Positions 43,180 through 53,705 of a stretch of 64,000 bases of DNA are shown here, piece by piece (position 1 is the first letter of the stretch; every line of letters starts with the position of its first letter). The stretch comes from Macrosoma leucophasiata (lineage: Eukaryota > Arthropoda > Insecta > Lepidoptera > Hedylidae): NCBI GenBank assembly GCA_036365455.1, contig JAWQUS010000004.1:9059501-9123500 (forward strand). Direction: 5' to 3'. The notes under the pieces were generated by a model that saw only the letters and a list, made by a program, of their open reading frames with translations, had not been told where the DNA came from and searched no databases. Both the position numbers and the translations under genes were made by a program.

Positions 43180-43740
43180 AAACAAACTAAACCTAGACTT
43201 TAAGTACATCCAAGCACGCAAGACACACAATAAGGTGTACCAGTTCGAAGTTTCAAGCTCGACAGTAAATTAAATAGAAATATAACTATTTATAAAGATC
43301 TCAAAGTCGTTTAAAGTTAACCGTTCTTTGAGCTCTTTGTAACGTTTTCAAACACGTCACTGTAGAATAGATGATGCTAGAGGCGAGAGCTAAAGCATTT
43401 GCTGCTAGTAACTCTCAGTTGGAAGGTGTAAAGAATCCGTCTCTTTACAAACGATTGACTTTACAAAGGCATTTTCTATGCAGCGTTTACTTTATGTATT
43501 TAATATATATATTTTTTGAATTATGAACTCTAGTTAATATTCGCAATAATAAAAAAGGTCTGTACTAATCTAAGAGATAAGAATATTCGTAGCACAGTAA
43601 TTGTAACCAAACTTCTGCGTAACGGCTTGACCAAATTTTATGTATTTTTTTGTGTATATTTGGTAGTACTGAGAATGGACCATAAACGTTTTTTGATACC
43701 GCTAAGGTGATACGGTTCGTCGGGACAGCTAGCATGCAAT
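43180..43740 (+). repeat. Diverged tandem block 3, copy 1
   Basis: Shared with 43990-44310 and, more weakly, 45100-45190: GTTAACCGTTCTTTGAGCTC at 43316, a CACGTCACTGTAGAATAG-type block and GGCGAGAGCTAAAGC. The right part (about 43610-43740) also looks like a degraded TCGGGACAGCTAGCAT transposon end. Confidence 0.6.
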
Positions 43741-43750
43741 TAAAATCCGT

Positions 43751-43934
43751 ACTTATATTAATATTATAAATGCAAAAGTAACTTTATCTGTCTCTCTGTC
43801 TGTTACCTTTTCACGTCCAAACGACTGAACCGATTTTAATGAAATTTGGTACAGAGATAGAGTTGACTTTTAGAAAGAACATAGGCTACTCTTTAAACGA
43901 CATCCACGCGGGCGAAGCCGCGGGCAACAGCTAG
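43751..43934 (+). mobile_element. Non-autonomous Helitron, 184 bp
   Basis: Starts near ACTTATATTAATATTATAAA. The 3' end has a GC hairpin (GCGGGCGAAGCCGCGGGC) followed, after a short AACAG spacer, by CTAG and then T: the Helitron 3' signature. Internal text CCAAACGACTGAACCGATTT is typical of lepidopteran Helitron pieces. No Rep/helicase coding. Confidence 0.75.
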
Positions 43935-43989
43935 TATGTAATAAATTAGTACATACCTATATAAATATTATTTTTTGCCTAAGCATAAA

Positions 43990-44310
43990 TAAACTTCAAC
44001 TTTAATTATATTCAAGGACGGGTGACACATAGGTAACACCAGTCTGAATTTTCTAGTTCGACTGTAGATTAGGTACATAGAAATACTACGTATCTCGTAT
44101 TTATAAAGTACACAAAATCGTTTCAAGTTAACCGTTCTTTGATCTCTTTGTACTGTTTTCGTACACGTAACTGTAGAATAGGTGATGCTAAAGGCGAGAG
44201 CTAAAACTATTTTACTGCTGGTAGCTCTAGAATTCGTATCTCATTACACGCCATTGACCTTACAAAGGTATTTCCGATGCATTTACACATTAAGTAAGTA
44301 ATTTTTACTT
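43990..44310 (+). repeat. Diverged tandem block 3, copy 2
   Basis: GTTAACCGTTCTTTGATCTC at 44127 and ACTGTAGAATAGGTGATGCT match copy 1, 811 bp downstream of the equivalent site. The Helitron between them is a later insertion. Confidence 0.6.
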
Positions 44311-44689
44311 TATCTAAAATAGTATTAGTAGTAATAGTAGTTCGTTAGTTAGTTTTATTTAGTTCAAAACATTTTTCTAAGATGAAATTGATGATTAAAA
44401 AATTTCATGATGTAAAACTACATACCTAATTGCGGATCATTTTGTTAGTATGAATAATTTAAGATCCTATCTGTAAAACGAAATTGATTGATTAAATGAA
44501 GCATTAGAGAGGTCCTTTGTACCTAGGACACATACAACCTGACCCTATATTATTTAGTGTCAGAGATTGGATCATTGAGTTTAAACAAACTCATAATGCT
44601 TTTAAATCATAAAGCTGATGCAGAATGTATCGACGATCGAAGATTAATTCAGCTTATTAAAAAAAACGTGTAGGTATTTATCTAAATAA

Positions 44690-44870
44690 ACTTTATTTAC
44701 TGTAGGTACCTTAGCTTTAGCCACGACGCGCCAACTCCATCGGTTTATGTATTATGCTTTTCTTATCTCTATTTCAAAAAAACTTACCGTTTACCTGACA
44801 GGTACCTACTTACCATACTTTTGGCAAATAAATCTTTGAATCTTTGAATCTTGAATCTTTGAATCTATAA
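44690..44870 (+). repeat. Retroposon 3' tail with TTGAATC repeats
   Basis: GGCAAATAAATCTTTGAATC continues as four imperfect TTTGAATC units to about 44868. Such oligomer tails end several insect non-LTR elements. Upstream 130 bp are probably its 3' untranslated region. Confidence 0.5.
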
Positions 44871-45099
44871 AAATAAAAAAACCGAAAATTTAGATTTTTT
44901 TAGCTCTTTAGACGATTTTAGCTCTGTCGGACTTTTTGATATTTGTTCAATATTTGTATGTCTAATTTGACCGGACTTTATGTTTCAATCAACAAATGTT
45001 ACAGATTTTTGCATACATAAATACAAATAACTAAAATCAGTAAGGTGTAGAAATCTTAAATTTATCTGTGCTGACTGTGTGTTGTACACAAGAACCATA

Positions 45100-45190
45100 A
45101 ACATTACACCGTATTTATAAAGTTTTAGAATTTCAAACAACTTAACTTGTTCTTTGAGCTCGTTGTCACGCTCCCACATACGTAACTTTG
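45100..45190 (+). repeat. Diverged tandem block 3, copy 3
   Basis: ACTTGTTCTTTGAGCTCGTT and CATACGTAACTTTGAAATG correspond to 43316 and 44127; the most diverged copy. Confidence 0.5.
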
Positions 45191-45212
45191 AAATGTGAGA
45201 TTTGTCTAAACT

Positions 45213-45254
45213 TCGGGCAGGAATCGAACCTGCGCCCTCGGGATAACCAGTCCG
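45213..45254 (-). repeat. tRNA-like half, minus strand
   Basis: On minus it reads GGACTGGTTATCCCGAGGGC then GCAGGTTCGATTCCTGCCCG: the anticodon-arm to T-arm half with a B-box. It is placed back-to-back with the next entry. Confidence 0.6.
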
Positions 45255-45261
45255 AAGTACC

Positions 45262-45340
45262 GAAGTATTCGGTAGCTTAGTGGTAAAGCGGCTGGACTAG
45301 TTATCCTGATTGGTCACAGGTTCGATTCTAGCCAGAGGTT
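45262..45340 (+). repeat. tRNA-like SINE head, plus strand
   Basis: TCGGTAGCTTAGTGGTAAAG (A-box), GGCTGGACTAGTTATCC, then GGTTCGATTC (B-box). It is followed by AAAATTTTCTTTCC, the same 3' flank as the 305-bp units at 30-33 kb. Confidence 0.65.
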
Positions 45341-45752
45341 AAAATTTTCTTTCCATTTTTTCTTTAATTTTTAAAATTCAATCGCATGTGTTATTGTGAG
45401 AAATAAATAGAACAGTTTTAAAATCAATTTAGTGTAAGTAGGTAGGTAAAAACTGCACCCTACTTTCTGCATAAAAGGCAAAGTATGTTTATTAGTCGAA
45501 GATCTTGGGCTTCAGAAATGACAAAAATACAAAACCTAGTTTAAAAAGCTCGACCGATCATTATGAAATTTTGTGTGTATATTTGGTAAATATGAGAATC
45601 GGTTGTAGTATCTTTTTTATATCCCTAAATGGTAAGGGTGTTTCTCCACAAATGCATATTTTCGATTTTATGGACAATTTTTTTTTATACCTCTAAGGCA
45701 GTATTGGATAATTCTCGTTGCCTTTTTGCTGACATGGATTTAAGATGTATAT

Positions 45753-45880
45753 GCATGTGAAAATAGGGAGTGCCTGTTATAATATATTGTTATCGATAAC
45801 CGTTATTTGTAACAATATATTTTACCAGTAATATATTGTAACGGATAACGGTCACTCAGTATTTTGATATTTTCACATGC
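45753..45880. mobile_element. Palindromic MITE-like element, 128 bp
   Basis: GCATGTGAAAATA at the left and TATTTTCACATGC at the right are exact inverse copies. The interior is rich in ACAATATATT/AATATATTGT pairs, so the whole segment can fold back. Confidence 0.7.
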
Positions 45881-46095
45881 AAAAATAAACAGAGGATACG
45901 GGACAATACATTGATTTATCTCGGTTTTGCCCAATCAGATTTTCTCGGTATTGTTTCCCTGGCACCCTGTATCAATATTTCAATACAAGGAAAATTCGAC
46001 AAGAATTTTAAGTTGGTGTATTTTTCCTTGTATTCATAGATAAGCATGATTGAATTCGGAATCCCATTTTGAATCAAATCTAGAATGGAATTTGA

Positions 46096-46300
46096 CGACC
46101 CGGTTAGTCCAGAGGTGTGAGATGACCCTTTTATTCGGAGGGTTTCGTTTCGGTTTCGATATCCGCATCGGGACAAATATTTGTATGGCCTACAGATATT
46201 TGTTTCATGTCTGGGTGTTTGTGTATGTGTTGTATGTGTACAACGGCACCCACGACACAGGTATAAACCTACTGTGGGACTGTGAGTGTAAGGGTATTTT
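46096..46300 (+). mobile_element. Fam-D tRNA-derived SINE
   Basis: ACGACCCGGTTAGTCCAGAG head, degraded B-box (GGTTTCGATATCC), body ACAAATATTTGTATGGCCTA, ACAACGGCACCCACGACACA, and 3' end CTGTGAGTGTAAGG. Confidence 0.78.
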
Positions 46301-46314
46301 ATAATTCTCTTATG

Positions 46315-46384
46315 TATACGTAACGTAACTACACTTCATGATCCCCGAAAGGGTAGGCAGAGGTAAATGCATGCATTAATGCAT
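46315..46384 (-). repeat. Fam-B SINE 3' fragment
   Basis: CCCGAAAGGGTAGGCAGAGG then TAAATGCATGCAT, reverse Fam-B 3' end. Confidence 0.55.
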
Positions 46385-46809
46385 AATATGTGTGGCAAAA
46401 TAATGGGTATCTACTGAAAATTTCGATTCAGTGACAGATCGTAATACCATCGCATTACTAAATCTTTCTGTAAAGTAAGTTATAATGTCCTCAAGACCAA
46501 ATTTCGGTCACGGCGGCTAATCTCAACGGAGACTAGCCAACTGGACGGCAGATGTTATAGTGCACAAATGTATGCGCAAACACATGTGTTGCTTTTGTCT
46601 GTATAGCAACTTACTTCAGGCTGTCACTTTTGTCCGTCAGTGTGTGCGCGCATCGCAAAAAATCACTCTCATTATTATTTCCAATTGCGCCAAAAGTAGC
46701 ACAACTTCAAAAATTATCTATCTATCCGCATTGAGTTTCAATGGTGGAAAACCTTATCCATCTCTGGCAACAGCGATGTCCCTGAAGTTGGGTCTTAATA
46801 AATAATATA
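46385..46809. other. Unassigned, possible repeat
   Basis: Contains GGTCACGGCGGCTAATCTCA and GGAGACTAGCCAACTGGACG, a wording that looks repeat-derived, but there is no second copy in the window to prove it. Confidence 0.35.
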
Positions 46810-47122
46810 ATAATGGCAACCCATTATACGTCCCACTGCTGGGCACGGGTCTCTCCCCTTTTTGGGGGGAGGCCTGGAGCTTACTCCACAACGCTGCTCC
46901 AATGCGGATTGGTGGAGGTGGGTGGGTTAGTGGCCAACCCACTGTCGGATGTTTTCAAACCGCCCATAAGGCTTCCGACAAGGTTTAACGACTGCAATCC
47001 ATCGATAGCAACCGGGACCGACGGCTTAACGTGCCCTCCGAAGCACGGAAACGCGCATTTAATAGTGCTTAACCGAGCAGATCGCTTACGATCTACACCA
47101 GCCGCTGGGTCATGCGCGCTTC
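46810..47122 (+). repeat. Fam-C repeat
   Basis: AATGGCAACCCATTATACG to CATGCGCGCTTC. It has a deletion between ACGCGCATTTAATAG and CTTAACCGAGCAG relative to 24595 and 55781. Confidence 0.8.
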
Positions 47123-47162
47123 GGGTCTTACAAGGTTGAAAAGGATTACGGATGGTCTAAAG

Positions 47163-47477
47163 CAGAGGTTCCCAAACTATTTTTTCTTGTAGACCCTTTA
47201 CAATGTTTTCTGTTTTCTGTGGACCCCCGTCCTTGCTACATTTATATCACATTTCCATATTTCCAATTTTTATTCACGCCTACGTAGACCCCCATCGAGT
47301 CTCCCATGGACCACTTTGGGAATCACTGGTATGATGTAAGTAAATTGGTACTATCAGTGTATGTGTTGAGATCCATTATCGTGGACTCCCATTTTCATTT
47401 TTTTTTCGCTGACGCAGACCCCTTTCATGTTGTCATAGACCCCCAGGGGTCGATATAGACCACTTTGGGAATCACTG
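47163..47477. mobile_element. hAT-type MITE, 315 bp
   Basis: Left end CAGAGGTTCCCAAACTATTT, right end ACCACTTTGGGAATCACTG. It is flanked by a perfect 8-bp duplication GTCTAAAG (47155-47162 and 47478-47485). CAG...TTCCCAAA termini are typical of hAT elements. An internal copy of the right terminus lies at about 47310-47332. Confidence 0.9.
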
Positions 47478-47787
47478 GTCTAAAGTTAGCAGAAAGGAAT
47501 GTTTTTGTTGAATTAGGACACGAACCGCTCCGAATGCCTTCAACTGACTCAGACTCACACTCTCGTTAATGTGCTCGTTTTTAAATAAAATATTAAGCTT
47601 ATATACATTCTACTTACGTAGAGTAATTTATTTTTTTGCGTGAAAGTTAGGTAATATGCAACGTCTGTCTGTTTCCAAAGTTTTTTTGAAGTATAAGTAA
47701 TGTACCTACGTCGCATAAGTCTTTTAAGTTTCCTATATAATTATTATATCACGTCAACTGACCAACGTCACTAGTTGAAGAACTCTA

Positions 47788-47895
47788 GTGGCGGAAATTA
47801 TGGGACCGTACATTGCTAGATTACCCGCTCACAATAGTGTTGACCACTACTACTTAGTGGCAATTTCATTTGGTAATGCGGTAGTAGTTCTGCTG
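47788..47895 (-). repeat. Fam-A fragment, old
   Basis: GGCGGAAATTATGGGACCGT and GGTAATGCGGTAGTAGTTCT are diverged reverse Fam-A sequence. Confidence 0.5.
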
Positions 47896-48364
47896 AAGAC
47901 TCAACGATTTGATCGTCCAAAGTTTGGAAACAGACATGTTTTCTCTCACCCCTTTTAAATGAGATTCAAGAAACATAACAAAAATGTGGATATATGCACT
48001 TAAATCTCCCTACCCCCGCGAGGAAGCCAGTATGTGTAGCTCGTAAACGTCAACTAAAAACAAAGGGTCTTAATACTAATGTATTGCAGCTCCTAGGACC
48101 TTCAATATTTGAAGGTCCACCAGGGTTGAACATTACACCTATTATTTTCAAAAGTGATGAAGTTTGGGAGTGATCAGAAAAATAAAGAGAGAGTAGTATT
48201 GGTTGTATTAAATATTTTCAAAGAATATATTATTAAAATTTAGATTTTATTGGAAAATTATTAATTATCCAAAAAGTCTTATCTTTGAAGTAAAAGTATT
48301 ACCTACTTCATTATCTTCTTTACTTATCAAACAATTGTAAACAAAACACAAATATTGCATTCAC
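47896..48364. other. Intergenic, nothing recognised
   Basis: No family match or coding signal. Confidence 0.4.
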
Positions 48365-48837
48365 AAAGGAGATGTTGCAAAAATGTATGGACCTCCGGCC
48401 ATGTATTTTACACAATATCATTAAACAGGCAAAATCAATATAAAAACTTTTTTACTGCATATTTTCACTTATTTAGCTTTATTTGCAGTTACAAAACATA
48501 ATTTGCAGTTAGAATTGCAACTCAAAACTAACATGGCGAATATGGCGGGCGACGTCATTTTGACATTTTCATTTTTTAAATTGTATTTTGATTATAGAAC
48601 TTGGAGAAAAAAGTAATATTTTCTAAATACTACCAAAATCGATTGATCCCAAGTGTCGGCTGTATCGTCACCATGTTTAACATAGTTGAAAATGATAAAA
48701 TCGTTTGAATTAAATGTGGTTGTAACTCTAAAATATATTCTTGAATAAATTAATTGTATTTTTTTTGGATTCCTCTCTAATTTACCCATTTTTTGAGGAC
48801 GTGTACGAACCAGGGCCGAGCTCGCAACATCTCCTTT
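48365..48837. repeat. Segment with 14-bp inverted ends
   Basis: AAAGGAGATGTTGC (48365-48378) is mirrored by GCAACATCTCCTTT (48824-48837). The left end also resembles a block at 30104. A 105-codon minus frame (48592-48909) crosses the right end and has no recognisable motif. No target duplication seen, so an element is only suspected. Confidence 0.4.
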
Positions 48838-49731
48838 TCGCCTTTTAAGAAAGCTATTTCTACCTGAGAAACATATACTTGCAAGAGTCCTTAGACCTCT
48901 ATAATCCAACCCTAGCGCAAATTTCTTAGCGGACGTCTACTATCTACAAACTTCTTCCCTACCAAATTACATCTTTGCACGTCAAGCTGTATTCCAAATT
49001 TCGTGATATGTGAACTTCTGCTTTTATATAATTTAGATAAGCCTCAGAATAGCAAAATAATCTTAGTGTGCACTTAAATATGCTATAACTATGGTTTAAT
49101 AAAAAGGCAAGACGTTTTTTGGGCTCTTAATAATATTATATTGAAGATGTTATAAGATTGATCATAAAATTGTCAACTGACATTTTGAAGTTGATAATAT
49201 TTTTTAGATTATTTTTTTTAAAAAGTATCTATATTTATAAGTATCTGTATAAAGTGATACTACCTACTAGTTTCTTTTATATTCTATTTATGCTTCGACG
49301 ACGCCAAATTTAATATCATCGAAGCAAATACATCACAGCTAAACTCCAATGTATATTTTAATTAAAACAGAGTCGTACATTACCGACATTTTGCTAATTA
49401 TAAATGTTATAGTATATAAGCTACTAAATGAAGTTAGATACTATTCATAACTGCGCGACTTGAAAACCGTCAGTTATTTTAAATAGCATAAGCTTAATAC
49501 AACTTAAGAAATGCTTTCTCATATCCAAGTCGTTCAACTAAGTGCAGTTTCCATTCAGAGTAAAATAAAACTTATGATGGAATGGAATGAAATGAAATAC
49601 TAGATAACTATTTTTCTAATAAGGCTTTTTTAGCAGTCGCTTTTTGCTTTTAATCTTTAATAAATTATTACGAAACACTTTAACTAACTGATTTGATAGC
49701 AAAAACGAAGTATATCCGTCTTGAGAAATAT
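48838..49731. other. Intergenic, nothing recognised
   Basis: AT-rich; no family match. Confidence 0.4.
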
Positions 49732-49965
49732 ATGGTGAAGTTTTTATTATATGCCATTTTAGGGATTTTTGGTGTGATTGCCATTATAGAAAGGTCCTGC
49801 GTGTTCATGTTGTTCAGGATGGAGAATGAGAAGTCCACTGTTGGTGATCACCATATAATCCGGAAGTTACACAGTTACATATTTGCGGTTACTTTAGGCG
49901 GGTTGAGGTGCGTGTGCGCGCGGCACCAGGGTTACGGGACAACTCACGACGCAACGCTAAGCTAA
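49732..49965 (+). CDS. Possible small membrane/secreted peptide, unidentified
   Basis: From the ATG at 49732 a 77-residue frame begins with a hydrophobic stretch (MVKFLLYAILGIFGVIAII) resembling a signal or membrane segment, then becomes polar and ends with two cysteines in LRCVCARH. The open frame extends 13 codons further upstream without another ATG. I recognise no family and no splice context; a chance frame is quite possible. Confidence 0.18.
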   Translation: MVKFLLYAILGIFGVIAIIERSCVFMLFRMENEKSTVGDHHIIRKLHSYIFAVTLGGLRCVCARHQGYGTTHDATLS

Positions 49966-50089
49966 GCTTGCGGCGTTTATATTATAATGCTTAATAATGT
50001 GACGCTACACCATTGTTCATAGTTCATGCTGCAGCATCTTGCTGAGATAGGTGCCATTTTTTTGGTTTCACAGTCTCATTACATTATAT

Positions 50090-50215
50090 TTTTCCTTTAA
50101 TTTTTTTTTCTTTATTACATTTTTTGTAGTAAGTAGTAAGTAATTGTTAGTGTATCCACTTCCTAAGTGTAAGCCAAAGAATAAATCTGTTTCTTTCTTT
50201 CTTTCTTTGTTCTTT
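50090..50215 (+). repeat. Probable retroposon 3' tail with TTTC run
   Basis: GTAAGCCAAAGAATAAATCT followed by a TTTC tetramer tract (about 50193-50209). Looks like a short 3' end of a non-LTR element. Confidence 0.4.
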
Positions 50216-50304
50216 TTCTGTAACAAGAGTTATGAATTTCGCCACGGATCATTTCCTTGTTTTATAACTACAGAAACTCCATTAAACATCATTCTGTAAC
50301 ATAT

Positions 50305-50600
50305 GTTCACGTCTGTATTCCCGAAGGTATATATATACCTAGAGGCAAACAAACAAACACAAGCTACAGTAAGCATTTCATTTTTATTTTGTCCCATGTT
50401 GAGACTAATTAAGTTTTGTTAGTTGGTGAGTCTATCAGTTCACCAGGTACATCACTAAACTTCAAGGGTGACACTGGGAGGCTTCTGGAATAGTAAAATC
50501 TCAATATAACCTGATTTGGTGATCCCAGGTTTGATTACTAAATTAGGTGATATTGATCTTGAGAATTCTGATTGATTCACCCAGGTTTGTGCAATAAATG
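50305..50600 (-). repeat. Fam-B-like SINE, strongly diverged
   Basis: In reverse order: TTCACGTCTGTATTCCCGAA, GTTGGTGAGTCTATCAG, CACTAAACTTCAAGGGTGAC, CTGGGAGGCTTCTGGAA and a head trace GATCCCAGGTTTGATTAC. The oldest Fam-B copy here. Confidence 0.5.
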
Positions 50601-50709
50601 CTGCTAATCGGGTGCTTGGCAGCATTTATTGGCCTGACAACGCTACGCTGATGCTATTAATCTATAGTTGTTATCACTTTCTTTAAAGTTACATACAACA
50701 GTATTGTGC

Positions 50710-50880
50710 GTAATTAAGGGACAATATGCCACAATCATTGGCTGAAATGATGATGCCATAATCGCCACCCTTGGCAGACGGATTGGGGATAGTTGCAGTA
50801 GTTTCATCGCGGGATGCTGCCATACCGCATTGTTGTATTAACTACCGCACTGTTGGAATTGTTTAACCACTATGTGATAT
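50710..50880 (-). repeat. Fam-E fragment
   Basis: CCATAATCGCCACCCTTGGC, GTAGTTTCATCGCGGGATGC and TTGGAATTGTTTAACCACTA; both ends are missing. Confidence 0.6.
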
Positions 50881-51464
50881 GTTACTAAATCAATATAAAT
50901 ATAATAAATGTAAATTAGATGCTTATTTTATGAAAAATACGTTCCTATCTAAACGACCTCACAAGTTCTAAAATAGTAGTAGAAGTTAAAAAATATACAG
51001 AAATAAACCAACCCTAAGCTAAACAATACAAACGACCTGTCGCCGCAAGCTTTGTCTGAGAAAGATTTCCTTTCATTCAAATAACGCGCTAAAATATTCC
51101 TTTCTTTTCACCACTCTGATTTATACGAACAATTTATCTGTAAGTAGATATTTATTTATTGTTAAACTAAAACACGACATTCTTAGTTTACATGTGATGT
51201 TGACGAAGTGTTTTTACTTTATATTCGTGTGTAGTGCGTTGACTCCACATATTATTTTATCGTTCTGTAAAGCCAATGTTTTTTGTTGCATTTTCTTTTC
51301 TGAATAAATGATGGCTGTAAAGTTTTATTGTACTTATCTGATTTTCATGGAAATGTTTACATGAATAGTGAATTACAAAGTTTGTGCTTTGACTGTGTGT
51401 TACTACATATTTGTAGTAAATGGGTTCGTTGACAATGTATCAGTTAACTTATAAAAGTCATCTA
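50881..51464. other. Intergenic, nothing recognised
   Basis: No family match or coding signal. Confidence 0.4.
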
Positions 51465-51840
51465 TACTTATAATAAAACTGTAGAAGTGAAAATTCTGTA
51501 TATTAAGAATATTGAAAAAATAAATACCAGGGGATGTTACTAGATCGATACTGAACCCAAATATGGGATCAGATTTTTTTTGTCTGTCTGTTTGTTCAAG
51601 CATCACATAAAAACTACCAGTTCGATTACAATGAAACCTGGTATGATTATACTTTAACCTTTGGCGCACAACACTGGGTACTTTTTATCCCGGAAAAATG
51701 TCTGTTTGTCTGTGTGTTTGTGCACGCTAATTTCAGAAACGGCGTATTTGATCTGCCGTTTTTACTAATATATTGTAGCAAGTTTCACTTAATATTTAGT
51801 GTTTGTTTCATGTGAATCGGTTCAGAAATAAAAAAGTTAT
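51465..51840 (+). repeat. Helitron-like fragment
   Basis: TCTATACTTATAATAAAACT is a typical Helitron-type start. It is followed by a TCTGTCTGTTTG tract and ACTACCAGTTCGATTACAAT, and a second similar module at about 51700 (GTCTGTTTGTCTGTGTG). No CTAG hairpin end is found on the right. Confidence 0.4.
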
Positions 51841-51884
51841 GTCAATTTAAAAAATCGTATCGAATATTCTTAAGCTATTCTGTA

Positions 51885-51995
51885 TCTTTTAAGGGGTTTC
51901 GTACCAAAAAGGTAAAAACGGACCCTACGGATTACTAATCCACCGCTGTCTGTCTGTCTGTCTGTCCGTCCGCCCGTCATTCTGTCACCAGGTAC
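51885..51995 (+). repeat. Fam-G 5' fragment
   Basis: GGGGTTTCGTACCAAAAAGG and CTGTCTGTCTGTCTGTCTG-type tract with TCCGTCCGCCCGTC; only the start of the element. Confidence 0.5.
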
Positions 51996-52107
51996 TCACC
52001 ACCTCATAAATATTACGTGTTTCTGTTACGGCTATAAAGAAATTAATTAATTAACAATAAAACTAATTACTAAAAATAAGAAAATGAAAATGTTAAGGGG
52101 TCAAAGG

Positions 52108-52749
52108 GGGTGTTGGGGCGTTTCGGTCCGCTCGTGTTTCGTCCCGCGGACCGAAACGCCTATGAGCATTTTATTCATGGGGCTATTCGGCGGGAAGTGA
52201 ACCGAATCGCCGTAGAGTTCCTCTTCAATGTGTAGATTCGGTCCAGTTATTTTGTCATGTACAGTCGTTATTTTGTCGTGTAACAGTCGAATTCAAAAAA
52301 ATACTTTCGTTCACCAATTATTTGCGTTAATTTATTACAAATGCAACCTTAAAAGACAAAAATAGAAACAAATCTTATATCTTTTTTAATATATGTGTAG
52401 AGTTTTAGTTGTAATAATTATTAATTGGTAGTAACTTTAGAAGATGCTTCAGACTAGTTTGAATTCTTATCTCTGTCCCTATTGTCGCAAGTGCCGCGCA
52501 GTGCAGTACTCACTATAATAACCACGCGCGCGTGCACTTCCAGGAAACCGGCCGCTCCAGCAGGTACTAAACTCTTTATGCATGGGTAGCAATTTCGTTA
52601 TTTAGAACACTTTTTAGTTTTTTTTTTCACACACATATTTTAAGTGCCGTTAAAACCTTACTGCATAAATACGGCGATATTTTTTATTATAGTTGTTTTT
52701 TATTGTGCAAAAGAATTTAACAATATAATGCCAACAGACAACATTAATC

Positions 52750-52803
<54 letters not shown>

Positions 52804-53155
52804 CGATTAATGTTCTGTGTTGATTTATGTGTAATATATATAAATATATATATACTTTGATATGATATTGATACATATATATGTGATTTATTTGTTTAAG
52901 TTGATTTATGTGTAGGTAATATAAATAAATCTAAATTTTATTATATTACATTGCCTTTTACTTATTTCTCAATTTTTTGTAACCAACTGTACTTAAATCT
53001 TTCAAAACAGGTATTCGTATTGGGACGAATCGCCACAAAATAATAAACATATGGGGCGATTCGTCCCGCGGACCGAAAAGCCCCACTCAGAAGGCATTGT
53101 TAGGCGTTTCGGTCCCCGGGACGAAACACGAGCGGACCGAAACGCCCCAACACCC
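52108..53155. mobile_element. Unclassified TIR element, 1,048 bp
   Basis: The ends are 55-bp inverted repeats with one mismatch, starting GGGTGTTGGGGCGTTTCGGT. It is flanked by an 8-bp direct duplication GTCAAAGG (52100-52107 and 53156-53163). Each inverted repeat contains its own hairpin (15-bp arms GGCGTTTCGGTCCGC and GCGGACCGAAACGCC; about 14-nt loop). Related motifs recur inside near both ends (CGAATCGCC, GGGACGAATCGCC, GGCGATTCGTCCC). The interior is AT-rich with no coding frame, hence non-autonomous. I do not recognise the superfamily. Confidence 0.88.
52751..52802. repeat. (AT)n microsatellite
   Basis: About 50 bp of pure AT dinucleotide inside the 1,048-bp element. Confidence 0.95.
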
Positions 53156-53277
53156 GTCAAAGGGAGGGGGGGGCATACAATAAACGTCTTTTTTTCCGTC
53201 TATTTTTTCTCGATATTTATATTTAATGGCACATAGCAAGTAGACGTTTAAGATTTTCACAGAATTTTTAGGTCTTT

Positions 53278-53705
53278 TTGGTGGCGTTAGTGGTGTTGGT
53301 GGCATTGGTGGTGTTGGCAGTGGTGGTGGTGGTGGTGGCATTGGTGGCGTTAGTGGGTTTGGTTATTGATGTTATTGGTGTCGTTGGTGGCATAGGTGTT
53401 GTTGGTGACTCTAGTGGCGGTGTTGGTGGCGTTGGTGGAGATGGTGGTGGTTTTTAGTCGCGATGGAGGCATTAGTGGTGTTGGTGTCGTTGGTGGTGTT
53501 GTTGGTAGTTTTGGAGGCATTGGTTGTGGTGGCGGTGGTGGTTTTGGTGGCGTAGGTGTTTGGTGATGTTGGTGTTGGTGGTGGCGTTGATGGCGTTGGT
53601 GGCGTTTGTGATGGTGGAAGTGATAGCGGTGACAGTGGTGGTGGTGGTGACGATGGTGGTGATGGTGGTGGTAGTGTTCAAGTAGTGTTGGTGGCATTAG
53701 TGGGT
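53278..53705 (+). repeat. GGT-rich trinucleotide minisatellite
   Basis: About 430 bp made of GGTGGC, GGTGTT, GGTGGT and related hexamers (for example GTGGTGTTGGTGGCATTGGT). Frames on both strands are low-complexity (Gly/Val on plus, Pro/Thr or His on minus) and follow from the repeat; I see no gene. Confidence 0.9.

Noticed and set aside
48592..48909. 105-codon minus frame
   Set aside because: No recognisable domain, crosses the inverted end of a suspected element, and has no supporting context.
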